From positions 496,001 to 560,000 of the forward strand of contig CBDATB010000013.1 of NCBI GenBank assembly GCA_965199745.1: 64,000 nucleotides of DNA, in the 5' to 3' direction. This document shows positions 16,130 to 24,324 of the stretch, piece after piece. This stretch comes from CBDATB01 sp965199745 (lineage in GTDB: Bacteria > Bacteroidota > Bacteroidia > Cytophagales > Flammeovirgaceae). Positions within the stretch are counted from its first letter, which is position 1, and each line of letters begins with the position of its first letter. The notes beneath the pieces are model-generated. The model saw only the letters and a list, made by a program, of their open reading frames with translations, did no database searches and was not told the DNA's origin. Position numbers and translations under genes: made by a program.

Positions 16130-16780
16130 GTGAAAGAAAAATTATTCAACGATGGTGAATATATTGAAATACTGGCAAAGCTTAATGGACTTATGCGCCA
16201 GGTCGAAAATATTTCGCAGGTTGAGCATAAAGTATTAATTTACAATGTATTACAATATTTTGACTATATGCACCGAGAACCCATTACAAGGATGATGCAT
16301 AGGATACAAATGGATCCGCAGCTTGAGCGTGACCTGGTGAATGACAAGACGGTACAGAAGCTTTGTGAGCTTTACGATGTCAATATTGAAGCAAGTTTAC
16401 CTAAAAATGCGGACTCTGCTGAATCTGAAGATGAAGCATTTATAACAGCCACCGATATTCCGAAAAAAAAAGACTGGCTTGAATTGGGAAATTTCGATGA
16501 TTTCGAAAATAAAAAGGTATACCCAAAAAATTACGAAAAAGTCAACTTCCTCATTTTGAGAATAGGCAAAGAGATATTCGCTGTAAAAAACCAATGTTAT
16601 GGTTCGGTGTTGCCCATAGACATGGGAAAACTTGAAGATCATTTTATTATTTGCCCGTGGCATGGCTGTAAATATGATTTGAAAACAGGACAAGCAGTCA
16701 ACCAAGTCGGTAAACAACTGGAAATTTATCCAGTAGCAATAGTAGCCAATGGTTTAGTGAAGATAAAAATAACATATTAA
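16130..16780 (+). CDS. Rieske-type [2Fe-2S] protein with incomplete first ligand motif
   Basis: A 216-residue protein (GTG start). The N-terminal 130 residues are helical and acidic without recognised domain. The C-terminal 85 residues have the Rieske fold: ILRIGKEIFAVKNQCYGSVL followed by FIICPWHGCKYDLKTGQAV. The second ligand pair CPWH is intact, but the first, normally CxH, reads CYG, so the first histidine is missing. Rieske-like proteins accompany high-affinity hydrogenases (HucE in Mycobacterium) as presumed electron carriers. Here the cluster may be ligated differently or absent. It follows the winged-helix gene by 3 bases. Confidence 0.7.
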   Translation: MKEKLFNDGEYIEILAKLNGLMRQVENISQVEHKVLIYNVLQYFDYMHREPITRMMHRIQMDPQLERDLVNDKTVQKLCELYDVNIEASLPKNADSAESEDEAFITATDIPKKKDWLELGNFDDFENKKVYPKNYEKVNFLILRIGKEIFAVKNQCYGSVLPIDMGKLEDHFIICPWHGCKYDLKTGQAVNQVGKQLEIYPVAIVANGLVKIKITY

Positions 16781-16785
16781 GCTCT

Positions 16786-17592
16786 GTGAGAAGATTATCT
16801 GCATTGATTATAGTGTTGTCGATATTACTCGCAGCTTGTAGTCATAAAAAAGACGTAAGCAAGCATCCGATGGATAATTTGCCACAAAATGAAGCAGGGG
16901 AGGTAGTCAGGAAAGCTATTGCCTATGCAGGAGGATGGAAAAATTGGGATCAAAAAAAGAACTTTACATTTTATAAGAAAATGACTTACCTAGATAGTGC
17001 CGGAGTTGTCTCAAAAATAGTGCGGCAGCTACATGAGTATAATTTGGGTGATCTTTTTCAGGCGAACATGTCGTGGAAAGTAGATGGGGACAATTATCGT
17101 GTCATTAACAATGGGTATCAAGCAAAAAAATATTCCGATGGGATAGAATTCACAGATCAACAGTCGAGAAATCAAGCGTGGAATTCATCGTTTGGTTCAC
17201 ATTATGTAATTGCCATGCCTTATAAACTGACTGACTCGGGAGCGACCTTGACCTATGAAGGGATAGATAGTACAGTCATGGGCAAACCTGTTCATGCTGT
17301 CAAGGTAACATATGCCGAAGGAATCGGAAGCTCGGGAGGAATGCACGTATGGTGGTATTATTTCGACAGAGATAATTTTGGTTTGATAGGTAATTTTTTG
17401 GACCATGGACACGGATACGTATTGACCACTTATGAGGGCTTTGAATATGTCGATAAAATCAGAATCCATAACAAAAGGTATTTCTATGAGTCTAATGAAA
17501 ATAGAGAAAAATTAAGACTTGTAATTATTTATGAAAATGAAGCAATGCAGTTTGACCGGGAACTAGATTCGGAAATATTTGAACTCAAGTGA
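16786..17592 (+). CDS. LolA-like (DUF6503-type) periplasmic lipoprotein in hydrogenase operon
   Basis: A 268-residue protein with GTG start and lipoprotein signal (VRRLSALIIVLSILLAACSH, acceptor Cys18). The mature part begins with AIAYAGGWKNWDQKKNFTFY and continues as predominantly beta strands, including MPYKLTDSGATLTYEG and a C-terminal GFEYVDKIRIHNKRY. This resembles the one-sided beta-barrel of LolA/LolB-like outer-membrane lipoprotein or lipid carriers; Bacteroidota proteins of this shape are often labelled DUF6503. It shares the AGG-x-x-W...MP-Y/F-KLTDSG pattern with the gene at 18093. A hydrophobic-ligand role (lipid or quinone) is inference. It overlaps the protease gene by 4 bases. 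Confidence 0.6.
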   Translation: MRRLSALIIVLSILLAACSHKKDVSKHPMDNLPQNEAGEVVRKAIAYAGGWKNWDQKKNFTFYKKMTYLDSAGVVSKIVRQLHEYNLGDLFQANMSWKVDGDNYRVINNGYQAKKYSDGIEFTDQQSRNQAWNSSFGSHYVIAMPYKLTDSGATLTYEGIDSTVMGKPVHAVKVTYAEGIGSSGGMHVWWYYFDRDNFGLIGNFLDHGHGYVLTTYEGFEYVDKIRIHNKRYFYESNENREKLRLVIIYENEAMQFDRELDSEIFELK

Positions 17593-18089
17593 GTGGTACT
17601 GCAAAAATACTCATAGCCGGAGTAGGTAATGAATTACGGCAGGATGACGCGTTCGGTATTGAGTTCGTCAGAAGGTGGAACGATACGGTGACCCACTTCG
17701 ATAATGTGACGACAATAGAAGTGGGAATAGCCGGTATTCATCTGGTACAGGAATTACATACTGGTTACGATGTACTGATTATTGCAGATGCCGTTGATTA
17801 CCGAAAGAAAGCCGGTCTTATATCGATAGAAAAAGTGGAAAAGATCAGTAAGGTCGAAACTATGCCTCTGGATCAGAAAAGAGAATTCCTGGCTGATATG
17901 CATTATACCAATCCTGTCCGGGCTATGATGCTAGCGCATGCGTTGAAAGTATTGCCGCCAAAAGTGTATATTTTAGGGTGTCAATCGAAGTGGCACGACG
18001 ATTTTAATATAGGTATGAGTGATGAAGTAACCAGTGCGATACCTATTGCTATAAGTAAACTTATCGAATGGTTAGACAATGTTCAATAA
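17589..18089 (+). CDS. Hydrogenase maturation endopeptidase (HyaD/HybD family)
   Basis: Cleaves the C-terminal extension of the large subunit after nickel insertion. The 166-residue protein starts at a GTG overlapping the previous stop. Family hallmarks are present: GVGNELRQDDAFGIEFV (first acidic nickel ligand region), VLIIADAVDYRK (second) and HYTNPVRAMMLAHALKVLP with the conserved His. The length is normal. It is flanked on both sides by LolA-like genes, an unusual arrangement. It is presumably specific for the 22-residue tail after His602 of the large subunit. Confidence 0.85.
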   Translation: MSGTAKILIAGVGNELRQDDAFGIEFVRRWNDTVTHFDNVTTIEVGIAGIHLVQELHTGYDVLIIADAVDYRKKAGLISIEKVEKISKVETMPLDQKREFLADMHYTNPVRAMMLAHALKVLPPKVYILGCQSKWHDDFNIGMSDEVTSAIPIAISKLIEWLDNVQ

Positions 18090-18092
18090 ATA

Positions 18093-19100
18093 ATGATAAA
18101 TACTATGAAAACTAAAGATCAGGAAACCACCGTACGCAAGGCTCAATCATCCAAATACATACCCTGGCTTTTTGGCCTTGAGGTTGGAGACCTTGCAAAT
18201 CCTATTACCATCAGGAGGTTGAGGATTTTGCAAATAGTCGTGTTGCTGGCAATGCTATCGGGTGCCAGCTATTTACTTTGGGAAAATACATTTCGCGCTC
18301 CGACAGGAGCCGAATTGGTCAGTCAAATGGTAACCGCTGCCGGAGGCATGCAAGCATGGAATCATCTAAAATCGGGACAGTTCACCCGAACGCAGAATGT
18401 TTATGATAAGTCCGGAAAACGCCTCTCGCACCATGTCGAAACATTTTATTTCAGGAAAAATGAAAATGGCATCCAGATCATGGTCAAAGCGATAGACAGA
18501 CAGGGGAAAGAAGTTGTTATTAGTAAAGACAATGAAGGATTTTGGGCAACCAAACAAGAAATACCTGCAGATCCAAAAGGTAGCTCTAAAGACCTTGGAA
18601 TGATGTGTGATTCTGAATTTTGTCAGCCCGATTGTGCCGCTACAATGGCTTTTTACAGATTCTCTATGCCATTCAAACTCACGGACTCTGGCGTAAATCC
18701 CGCTGTCAACAATGTCTCTTCTTTGGGTCTATTAGACTGGAATCCATTAGAAAATATGACCATAGAAGGCGATCCGTTGATACTGGATATTTCATTTGAT
18801 CCTTCCGTAGGACGTGATAAATGGCGATTTATGGTAAACCCTGAAACCAGCTTAATCCACAAGATAGAATACTACAATAAATCTGATTTTGGCACCTACA
18901 GACCGGAAGAGATATACTGGTCGGATCATAAAACAGTAAATGGTGTTACTTTCAGCCACCGATGGACGAAATATTGGAGCAATGGTCAGGTGATGGACGA
19001 GTATATTTATTCGGATGTATCTTTAAATAATCAGCTTGACGAAGCTTTTTTTAAAAGACCGGAAAATCTGGATTGGGTGAGTATTAATAACAATCTTTAA
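18093..19100 (+). CDS. Membrane-anchored LolA-like protein in hydrogenase operon
   Basis: A 335-residue protein. The N-terminal 45 residues are hydrophilic, followed by one TM helix (RRLRILQIVVLLAMLSGASY, about residues 47-68) and a periplasmic beta-rich domain. The domain opens with MVTAAGGMQAWNHLKSGQFT and contains MPFKLTDSGV, the same pattern as the lipoprotein gene at 16786, so the two appear to be paralogues. A central insertion with MCDSEFCQPDCAATM supplies three cysteines. The cytoplasmic N-terminus could contact the hydrogenase while the LolA-like part binds a hydrophobic ligand outside; this is inference. The next gene follows after 12 bases. Confidence 0.6.
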   Translation: MINTMKTKDQETTVRKAQSSKYIPWLFGLEVGDLANPITIRRLRILQIVVLLAMLSGASYLLWENTFRAPTGAELVSQMVTAAGGMQAWNHLKSGQFTRTQNVYDKSGKRLSHHVETFYFRKNENGIQIMVKAIDRQGKEVVISKDNEGFWATKQEIPADPKGSSKDLGMMCDSEFCQPDCAATMAFYRFSMPFKLTDSGVNPAVNNVSSLGLLDWNPLENMTIEGDPLILDISFDPSVGRDKWRFMVNPETSLIHKIEYYNKSDFGTYRPEEIYWSDHKTVNGVTFSHRWTKYWSNGQVMDEYIYSDVSLNNQLDEAFFKRPENLDWVSINNNL

Positions 19101-19112
19101 TATCTTTTTAAG

Positions 19113-19880
19113 ATGAAAATAGCAGTAGTAGGCAAAGGGGGAGTCGGTAAAACCACTGTCAGCGGAGTCATATGCAGGACTATGGCAAAAGAAGGAAGAA
19201 AGGTTTTGGCTATCGATGGCGATCCGAACCCGAATCTTTCAGCAGTCTTAGGTGTGGATAAAAAACAACCTCCTCAAAAATCGTTAAGCACCGACATCAT
19301 CGAGCGGGTTCAGGATGGAGAAAGCTGGAGGTTCAGAGTAAAAATGCCCTTTGATGAAGTACTCCAAACCTACAGCCAAGATGCTAATAATGTGACCTTA
19401 CTCGTAGTAGGTAAACCCGAAAAAGCCGGTACCGGATGCATGTGTGGGTCGCATACAGTGGTGAGAGAGTTAATTCATTCTGCCCTCACTTCAGACTATC
19501 AAGCATCGATGGTGGTAGATACTGAGGCTTCACTCGAACATATGAAACGGGGTACGTCCAAGTATGTAGAGAAAATGTACACGGTATTAGAACCCTACTA
19601 TCGGTCGTTGGAAGCAGCGAGTAGATTCGCTGAGATGGCTAAAGACCTGGGTATACGTGAAGTCGCAGCTATAGGAAACAAAATAAAAACACAGGCAGAG
19701 GCAAATGCCATAAGAGAATACTGCGACAAGGAAAAATTGCCCATAGCTATGATGGTTCCTTATGATGAAAATATTGCTGCTGCCGATCTCAAAGGAGTAT
19801 CGATTGTAGATTATAATAGGGATTCCAAAGCCGTAAAAGTCATTGAAGAGTTTGTAAAGTCATTAAAATCACTCAATTAA
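19113..19880 (+). CDS. CooC-like P-loop ATPase, possible nickel-insertion factor
   Basis: A 255-residue MinD/NifH-superfamily ATPase. The deviant Walker A GKGGVGKTT is at residues 7-15, switch I IDGDPNPNLS at about 34-43, and VVDTEASLEHMKRG forms Walker B/switch II. A CxC motif (Cys109-Met-Cys111) precedes GSHTVVRELIH; CooC, the nickel chaperone for CO dehydrogenase, uses a CxC at the same place to bind metal across the dimer. No CO dehydrogenase is present, and no hypA or hypB is seen in the window. A role in loading nickel into this hydrogenase is therefore plausible. Alternatives are an electron- or cluster-related ATPase. Confidence 0.7.
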   Translation: MKIAVVGKGGVGKTTVSGVICRTMAKEGRKVLAIDGDPNPNLSAVLGVDKKQPPQKSLSTDIIERVQDGESWRFRVKMPFDEVLQTYSQDANNVTLLVVGKPEKAGTGCMCGSHTVVRELIHSALTSDYQASMVVDTEASLEHMKRGTSKYVEKMYTVLEPYYRSLEAASRFAEMAKDLGIREVAAIGNKIKTQAEANAIREYCDKEKLPIAMMVPYDENIAAADLKGVSIVDYNRDSKAVKVIEEFVKSLKSLN

Positions 19881-19881
19881 A

Positions 19882-20130
19882 ATGTGTCTTGCTATACCGG
19901 GAAAAATATTAGCAATAGAAAAAACCGACGACGCTGTATTTCAGATTGCTAAGGTTTCTTTTAGTGGTATCACCAAGAAGATTAACCTAGGCCTAGTCCC
20001 GGAAGCAAAAATCGGAGATTACGTACTGGTACATGTAGGAGTAGCCGTGAGTATCATAGATGAAGCTGAAGCAATAAAAACATTCAACTTTCTGCAAGGA
20101 ACCGGAGAATTGGATGAGCTTTTGGAGTAA
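19882..20130 (+). CDS. hypC: Hydrogenase assembly chaperone HypC/HybG/HupF
   Basis: Shuttles the Fe(CN)2CO group from HypD to the large-subunit precursor. The 82-residue protein starts MCLAIPGKI with the essential Cys2, followed by the OB-like core (VSFSGITKKINLGLVPEAKI, GDYVLVHVGVAVSIID) typical of HypC. It follows the CooC-like gene with 1 base between stop and start and is the last plus-strand gene of the first hydrogenase block. The convergent TetR gene ends 30 bases further on. Confidence 0.93.
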   Translation: MCLAIPGKILAIEKTDDAVFQIAKVSFSGITKKINLGLVPEAKIGDYVLVHVGVAVSIIDEAEAIKTFNFLQGTGELDELLE

Positions 20131-20159
20131 TTCTATGCAGGTAATTGAAACCTCACCTT

Positions 20160-20822
20160 TCACCCACTCAATGCGTATGCTCCCCATCTTTGATTTTTTG
20201 GGACAAATGGGTTTAAAAGTGATTCTATCAACAAATCGAACTCCAACCGACCCGTTGGAGTAAAATACGGCAGTATCTGCGTCCATATCATCTCTTTGAA
20301 AACCCTTTCTCCACTGGTTAAACTACTCTGGTCTAAAGGTTTTGTTAAGTAAAATGTAATGATCATCCAGATGGTGTGCGCTATTATTTTGTAGTGATTC
20401 GACCTTGGTTCGCTTATCAGGATACCTTTTTTTACATTTTGTTTAATCCAGTCATATATTTGACTTGATGTGCGTTCTGAGATTAATATTCTTTTTGAAT
20501 ATTGCTTTGGGTAGTTGCGTTTAATCTCCAATAAATCAATGAAGAAGAAAGAATATTTGATTAAAATATGGTAATACTTTGCCAGTTGTGTATCAAAGTC
20601 TATCAATATTGGAAACTCCTTTTTATCTGTCATAGGATAGAGTAAGTCCGCAAGTTGATTTACTATGGATTTTATGATAGCTTCTTTACTACAAAAGTGA
20701 TAAGCCAGATTTCCTACACTAATATTGGCTTCATCAGCAATGCTTTGCAGCCTGACATTAACTATTCCGCATTCATTGAATAGTCGGATGCTTTCCGCTA
20801 TTATTCTTTTTTTAGTATCCAA
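20160..20822 (-). CDS. TetR/AcrR-family transcriptional regulator
   Basis: A 220-residue repressor-type protein. The N-terminal helix-turn-helix (residues about 5-55: IAESIRLFNECGIVNVRLQS, IADEANISVGNLAYHFCSKE) is typical of the family; the rest is an all-helical ligand/dimer domain of unknown specificity. It sits between hypC and hypF and diverges from hypF. A perfect 20-bp palindrome at 20885-20904 in the shared intergenic region is the natural operator candidate, so it probably controls itself and hypFDE. Confidence 0.88.
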   Translation of the reverse strand: MDTKKRIIAESIRLFNECGIVNVRLQSIADEANISVGNLAYHFCSKEAIIKSIVNQLADLLYPMTDKKEFPILIDFDTQLAKYYHILIKYSFFFIDLLEIKRNYPKQYSKRILISERTSSQIYDWIKQNVKKGILISEPRSNHYKIIAHTIWMIITFYLTKPLDQSSLTSGERVFKEMIWTQILPYFTPTGRLEFDLLIESLLNPFVPKNQRWGAYALSG

Positions 20823-20884
20823 ATTAAAAACAAGCGATTTAGTAATACCAATAAGTAACCAAACACCCCCGAAAAGTACAAATA

Positions 20885-20904
20885 CATTTGCTTATAAGCA
20901 AATG
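20885..20904. promoter_or_regulatory. Perfect 20-bp palindrome, likely TetR operator
   Basis: CATTTGCTTATAAGCAAATG, each half the exact complement of the other, lies 63 bases before the TetR start and 63 bases before the hypF ATG. Size and position are typical of a TetR-family operator in a divergent promoter. The GCAAATG half-site recurs at 10444-10450 upstream of the hydrogenase operon. Confidence 0.65.
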
Positions 20905-20967
20905 AAGGAATTAAATATGCCACCGCATATTTTGCATATTAAGAGTTTATTTTAATCTTGAAAACCA

Positions 20968-23223
20968 ATGAAGACATATAAAATACACCTGAGCGGACGC
21001 GTACAAGGTGTTGGTTTTCGCCCTTTTATCTATCGTTTGGCACTTGCTCATCAACTGGTGGGTAGGGTATCAAATGCTGCTTGTGGAGTAGTCATATATG
21101 TAAATACAAAAAAACCTGAGGTAGATCTTTTTCTGGAAGATGTTTTCAAGAAAAAACCTAAAGCATCATTCATTACATCACAATTGATAGAAGAAGTACC
21201 GTTTATAAAGTTCGCCGACTTCCAAATTGGTCGCTCAGAAGCTGCATCTGACATTCACATTCCACTAACACCTGACTTTGCCATTTGCAACGAATGCAAA
21301 GCCGACATTTCAAACCCAGAGAACAGGCGTTTTAATTATGCCTTCACAACCTGTACACAATGCGGACCTCGCTACGCTATCAGTAAACAATATCCTTTTG
21401 AACGACGCCATACATCTGTCTCATCATTTCAGATGTGTTTATCTTGTGCTAGCGAATACGCTACTCCTTTGGATCGTCGCTTTCATGCCCAAACCATCAG
21501 CTGTCAGGCGTGTGGTATGCAATTGCAATTAACAAGTGTTTCTAAAAAAATACCTGAACCTGAGCAAAGGCAGGTACTGAAAAAAGTTACTGAACTGATA
21601 AAAAACGGCCACATCGTTGCTGTCAAAGGTACCAATGGCTACTTGTTGATTTGCGATGCAAAAAATACTCGTACTATTAACAGACTACGGCAAAAAAAAC
21701 AACGCCCTCACAAACCTTTTGCCCTACTGTATCCCGCTATCGAACGGGTTGAAAATGATTTTTATATTTCCGAACGGGAGAAAAATACATTACAATCTGA
21801 TGTTTCGCCCATAGTCATCTTGCAAAATAACAAAACCGGGACACTTTCCGAAAATATATCCCCGAATATTAGCCAAACAGGAGTGATGCTACCTTCATCG
21901 GCTTTACTTCATATTTTAATGAGTGAACTACAACAACCCGTCATAGCAACCAGTGGAAATAGCCATGATTCACCTATTATTTCAAACCCACAAGATGCTG
22001 AAAGACACCTCGCTCACATCGCAGACTATTTTTTGCATCACAACTTGGAAATCGTTTTTCCACAAGACGACTCACTGGTGAAATTTGCTGGTAACCGACA
22101 AATCGTCTTACGTCGTTCAAGGGGTTTAGCTCCTAGCCATATAAATATTACGGTGGCAAGCAGCCAGGCAATTTTAGCGATGGGTGCTCAACTGAAAAGT
22201 ACTTTTACTTACATGCTCAACCACCATGTATATACCAGTCAATATTTCGGAAATTTAGATAATTTCTATGTATTTGAGCGTTATAGAACAACTTTGGAAA
22301 ACTACTTTAAACTTTTCAAACAGTATCCGCAGACAATCCTTACAGACACACATGAGCAATATCAGAGCAGTATTTTCGGAAAGGAATTAGCACAACAATA
22401 CAATATTCCCGTTGTAAAAATTCAACACCATCAAGCGCATTTTGCAAGTGTATTGGGTGAACATCAACTTTTTAATCGAAAAGAAAAAATAATCGGTGTT
22501 GTATGGGATGGTATGGCTTTGGGAGAAGACGGGCAGCTGTGGGGAGGTGAGTTTTTTATTTATCATAGCGGTCATATGGCACGATATACTCATTTTGAAT
22601 ATTTTGATTGGATTGCTGGCGACAAAATGTCAAAAGAACCCAGGCTCTGTTTATTAAGCCTTTTGAGCGAACAATCTAGGAATCATATCCGATCTAAGTT
22701 TACCGAAATCGAATGGAAAAATTATGCTCAACTGCTTAATAAAAATAAAAGCACACTGAAAACATCATCGGTTGGACGCTTATTTGATGCAGTTGCTTCC
22801 TTATTAAATCTGGTTGATTTTAATACTTTTGAAGGGGAAGCCGGCTTGTTGGTAGAAAACCTTGCCGGCACTTATACCGAAGGCGACTATATCGACTTTC
22901 TTTCGGAAGAAAGCTATCAAAAAATCCCTTCCCGTGTGTTAATACAAAAGATGCTTGACGCCCGGATGGCAGGATGTTCAATTGAACAAATAGCAGCAAG
23001 CTTTATTTTTACATTAGTCAGTTGTATTGCCGATATTGCAAAAAAACAACAGGTCAAAACCGTTGTTTGCTCAGGCGGAATTTTTCAAAATTCAGTAATT
23101 ATCTCGATGCTATTGAGTGTTTTTCAAAAAATAGGCGTAGATTTGAAAACAAACCGTAACATGGCTTCAAACGACGAAAACATCTCTTTCGGACAATTAA
23201 CGCATTACCTTCATACCAAATAA
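20968..23223 (+). CDS. hypF: Carbamoyltransferase HypF
   Basis: Makes thiocarbamate on HypE from carbamoyl phosphate, the source of the active-site cyanides. The 751-residue protein has all domains in order: acylphosphatase (SGRVQGVGFRPFIYRL, residues 9-24), two zinc fingers (four CxxC pairs between CNECK and CQACG, residues about 108-180), a YrdC-like domain (residues about 205-390), and a Kae1-like domain with HHQAHFASVLGEH and VCSGGIFQNSVI. Length and residues look intact. HypD starts 2 bases after its stop. Confidence 0.95.
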   Translation: MKTYKIHLSGRVQGVGFRPFIYRLALAHQLVGRVSNAACGVVIYVNTKKPEVDLFLEDVFKKKPKASFITSQLIEEVPFIKFADFQIGRSEAASDIHIPLTPDFAICNECKADISNPENRRFNYAFTTCTQCGPRYAISKQYPFERRHTSVSSFQMCLSCASEYATPLDRRFHAQTISCQACGMQLQLTSVSKKIPEPEQRQVLKKVTELIKNGHIVAVKGTNGYLLICDAKNTRTINRLRQKKQRPHKPFALLYPAIERVENDFYISEREKNTLQSDVSPIVILQNNKTGTLSENISPNISQTGVMLPSSALLHILMSELQQPVIATSGNSHDSPIISNPQDAERHLAHIADYFLHHNLEIVFPQDDSLVKFAGNRQIVLRRSRGLAPSHINITVASSQAILAMGAQLKSTFTYMLNHHVYTSQYFGNLDNFYVFERYRTTLENYFKLFKQYPQTILTDTHEQYQSSIFGKELAQQYNIPVVKIQHHQAHFASVLGEHQLFNRKEKIIGVVWDGMALGEDGQLWGGEFFIYHSGHMARYTHFEYFDWIAGDKMSKEPRLCLLSLLSEQSRNHIRSKFTEIEWKNYAQLLNKNKSTLKTSSVGRLFDAVASLLNLVDFNTFEGEAGLLVENLAGTYTEGDYIDFLSEESYQKIPSRVLIQKMLDARMAGCSIEQIAASFIFTLVSCIADIAKKQQVKTVVCSGGIFQNSVIISMLLSVFQKIGVDLKTNRNMASNDENISFGQLTHYLHTK

Positions 23224-23225
23224 CT

Positions 23226-24323
23226 ATGAAATACCTGTCGGAATACAGAGACCCAGACCTCGTTAGGCAATATCTTCGGGAAATTACTAAAACAGTTACT
23301 CAGCCCTGGTCTGTCATGGAAGTTTGCGGGGGACAAACGCATAGCCTGGTTAAAAATGGCATTATTGAAATGCTCCCCAAAGAAATTACCATGATCCACG
23401 GACCGGGCTGTCCGGTTTGTGTTACTTCATTAACATTAATAGACAAAGCTATTTATTTAGCAACTCATCAAAATACGATTCTCTGCTCGTTTGGAGATAT
23501 GCTGCGAGTACCTGGTTCCAAAAAAAGCTTGCTCGAAGCCAAAGCAGAGGGAGCAGATGTACGCATTCTGTATTCTCCGCTCGAAGCCGTTAAAATTGCA
23601 TCGGAAAACACTGATAAGGAAGTGATATTTTTTGCAGTAGGCTTTGAAACTACTGCCCCTGCCAACGCACTTTCTGTGGTTCATGCCTATAGTAAAGGGT
23701 TAAAAAACTACTCTATATTGGCTTCCCATGTGCTAGTACCTCCGGCAATGGAAGCAGTGATTGCCGATGAAGAAAGCAAAATAGACGGATTCCTTGCTGC
23801 TGGACACGTGTGTACAGTAATGGGAAACTCCGAATACTACCCCATCAGTGCAGCATACCGGGTGCCTATTGTGGTAACGGGCTTTGAACCTTTGGACATT
23901 TTACAGGGTATTCTCATGGTCGTTCGCCAGTTAGAGCAAAAGCAAGCAAAAGTAGAAAATCAATATGTGAGAATTGTACGTGATACTGGCAATACAGAGG
24001 CGCAAAATATTATCGGCGAGGTATTTGAAGTACAGCACCAAACATGGCGTGGAATCGGTGAAATTCCCGATAGCGGCTATGGTATCAAAGCAAAATATGC
24101 AGCTTTTGATGCTGGCAAGAAATTTCAGGTAGCCATTCAGGATGCTTTAGAAAATCCTGAGTGCATTTCCGGACAAATTATGAAAGGAATTAAAAAGCCT
24201 CACGAATGTTCACAGTTTGGTAAAAAATGCACACCTAGTACGCCTGTGGGTGCTCCTATGGTCAGTAGTGAAGGAGCTTGTGCAGCATACTATCATTTTT
24301 CAAACTTGCCACAGGCTTTGTAA
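23226..24323 (+). CDS. hypD: Hydrogenase formation protein HypD
   Basis: Scaffold on which the Fe(CN)2CO unit is assembled with HypC. The 365-residue protein contains the three conserved motifs MEVCGGQTHS, IHGPGCPVCVT and the C-terminal [4Fe-4S] ligand region with CSQFGKKCTPSTPVGAPMVS and EGACAAYY. The length is standard. It sits between hypF and hypE with almost no spacing, so the three are one transcript. Confidence 0.96.
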   Translation: MKYLSEYRDPDLVRQYLREITKTVTQPWSVMEVCGGQTHSLVKNGIIEMLPKEITMIHGPGCPVCVTSLTLIDKAIYLATHQNTILCSFGDMLRVPGSKKSLLEAKAEGADVRILYSPLEAVKIASENTDKEVIFFAVGFETTAPANALSVVHAYSKGLKNYSILASHVLVPPAMEAVIADEESKIDGFLAAGHVCTVMGNSEYYPISAAYRVPIVVTGFEPLDILQGILMVVRQLEQKQAKVENQYVRIVRDTGNTEAQNIIGEVFEVQHQTWRGIGEIPDSGYGIKAKYAAFDAGKKFQVAIQDALENPECISGQIMKGIKKPHECSQFGKKCTPSTPVGAPMVSSEGACAAYYHFSNLPQAL

Positions 24324-24324
24324 A

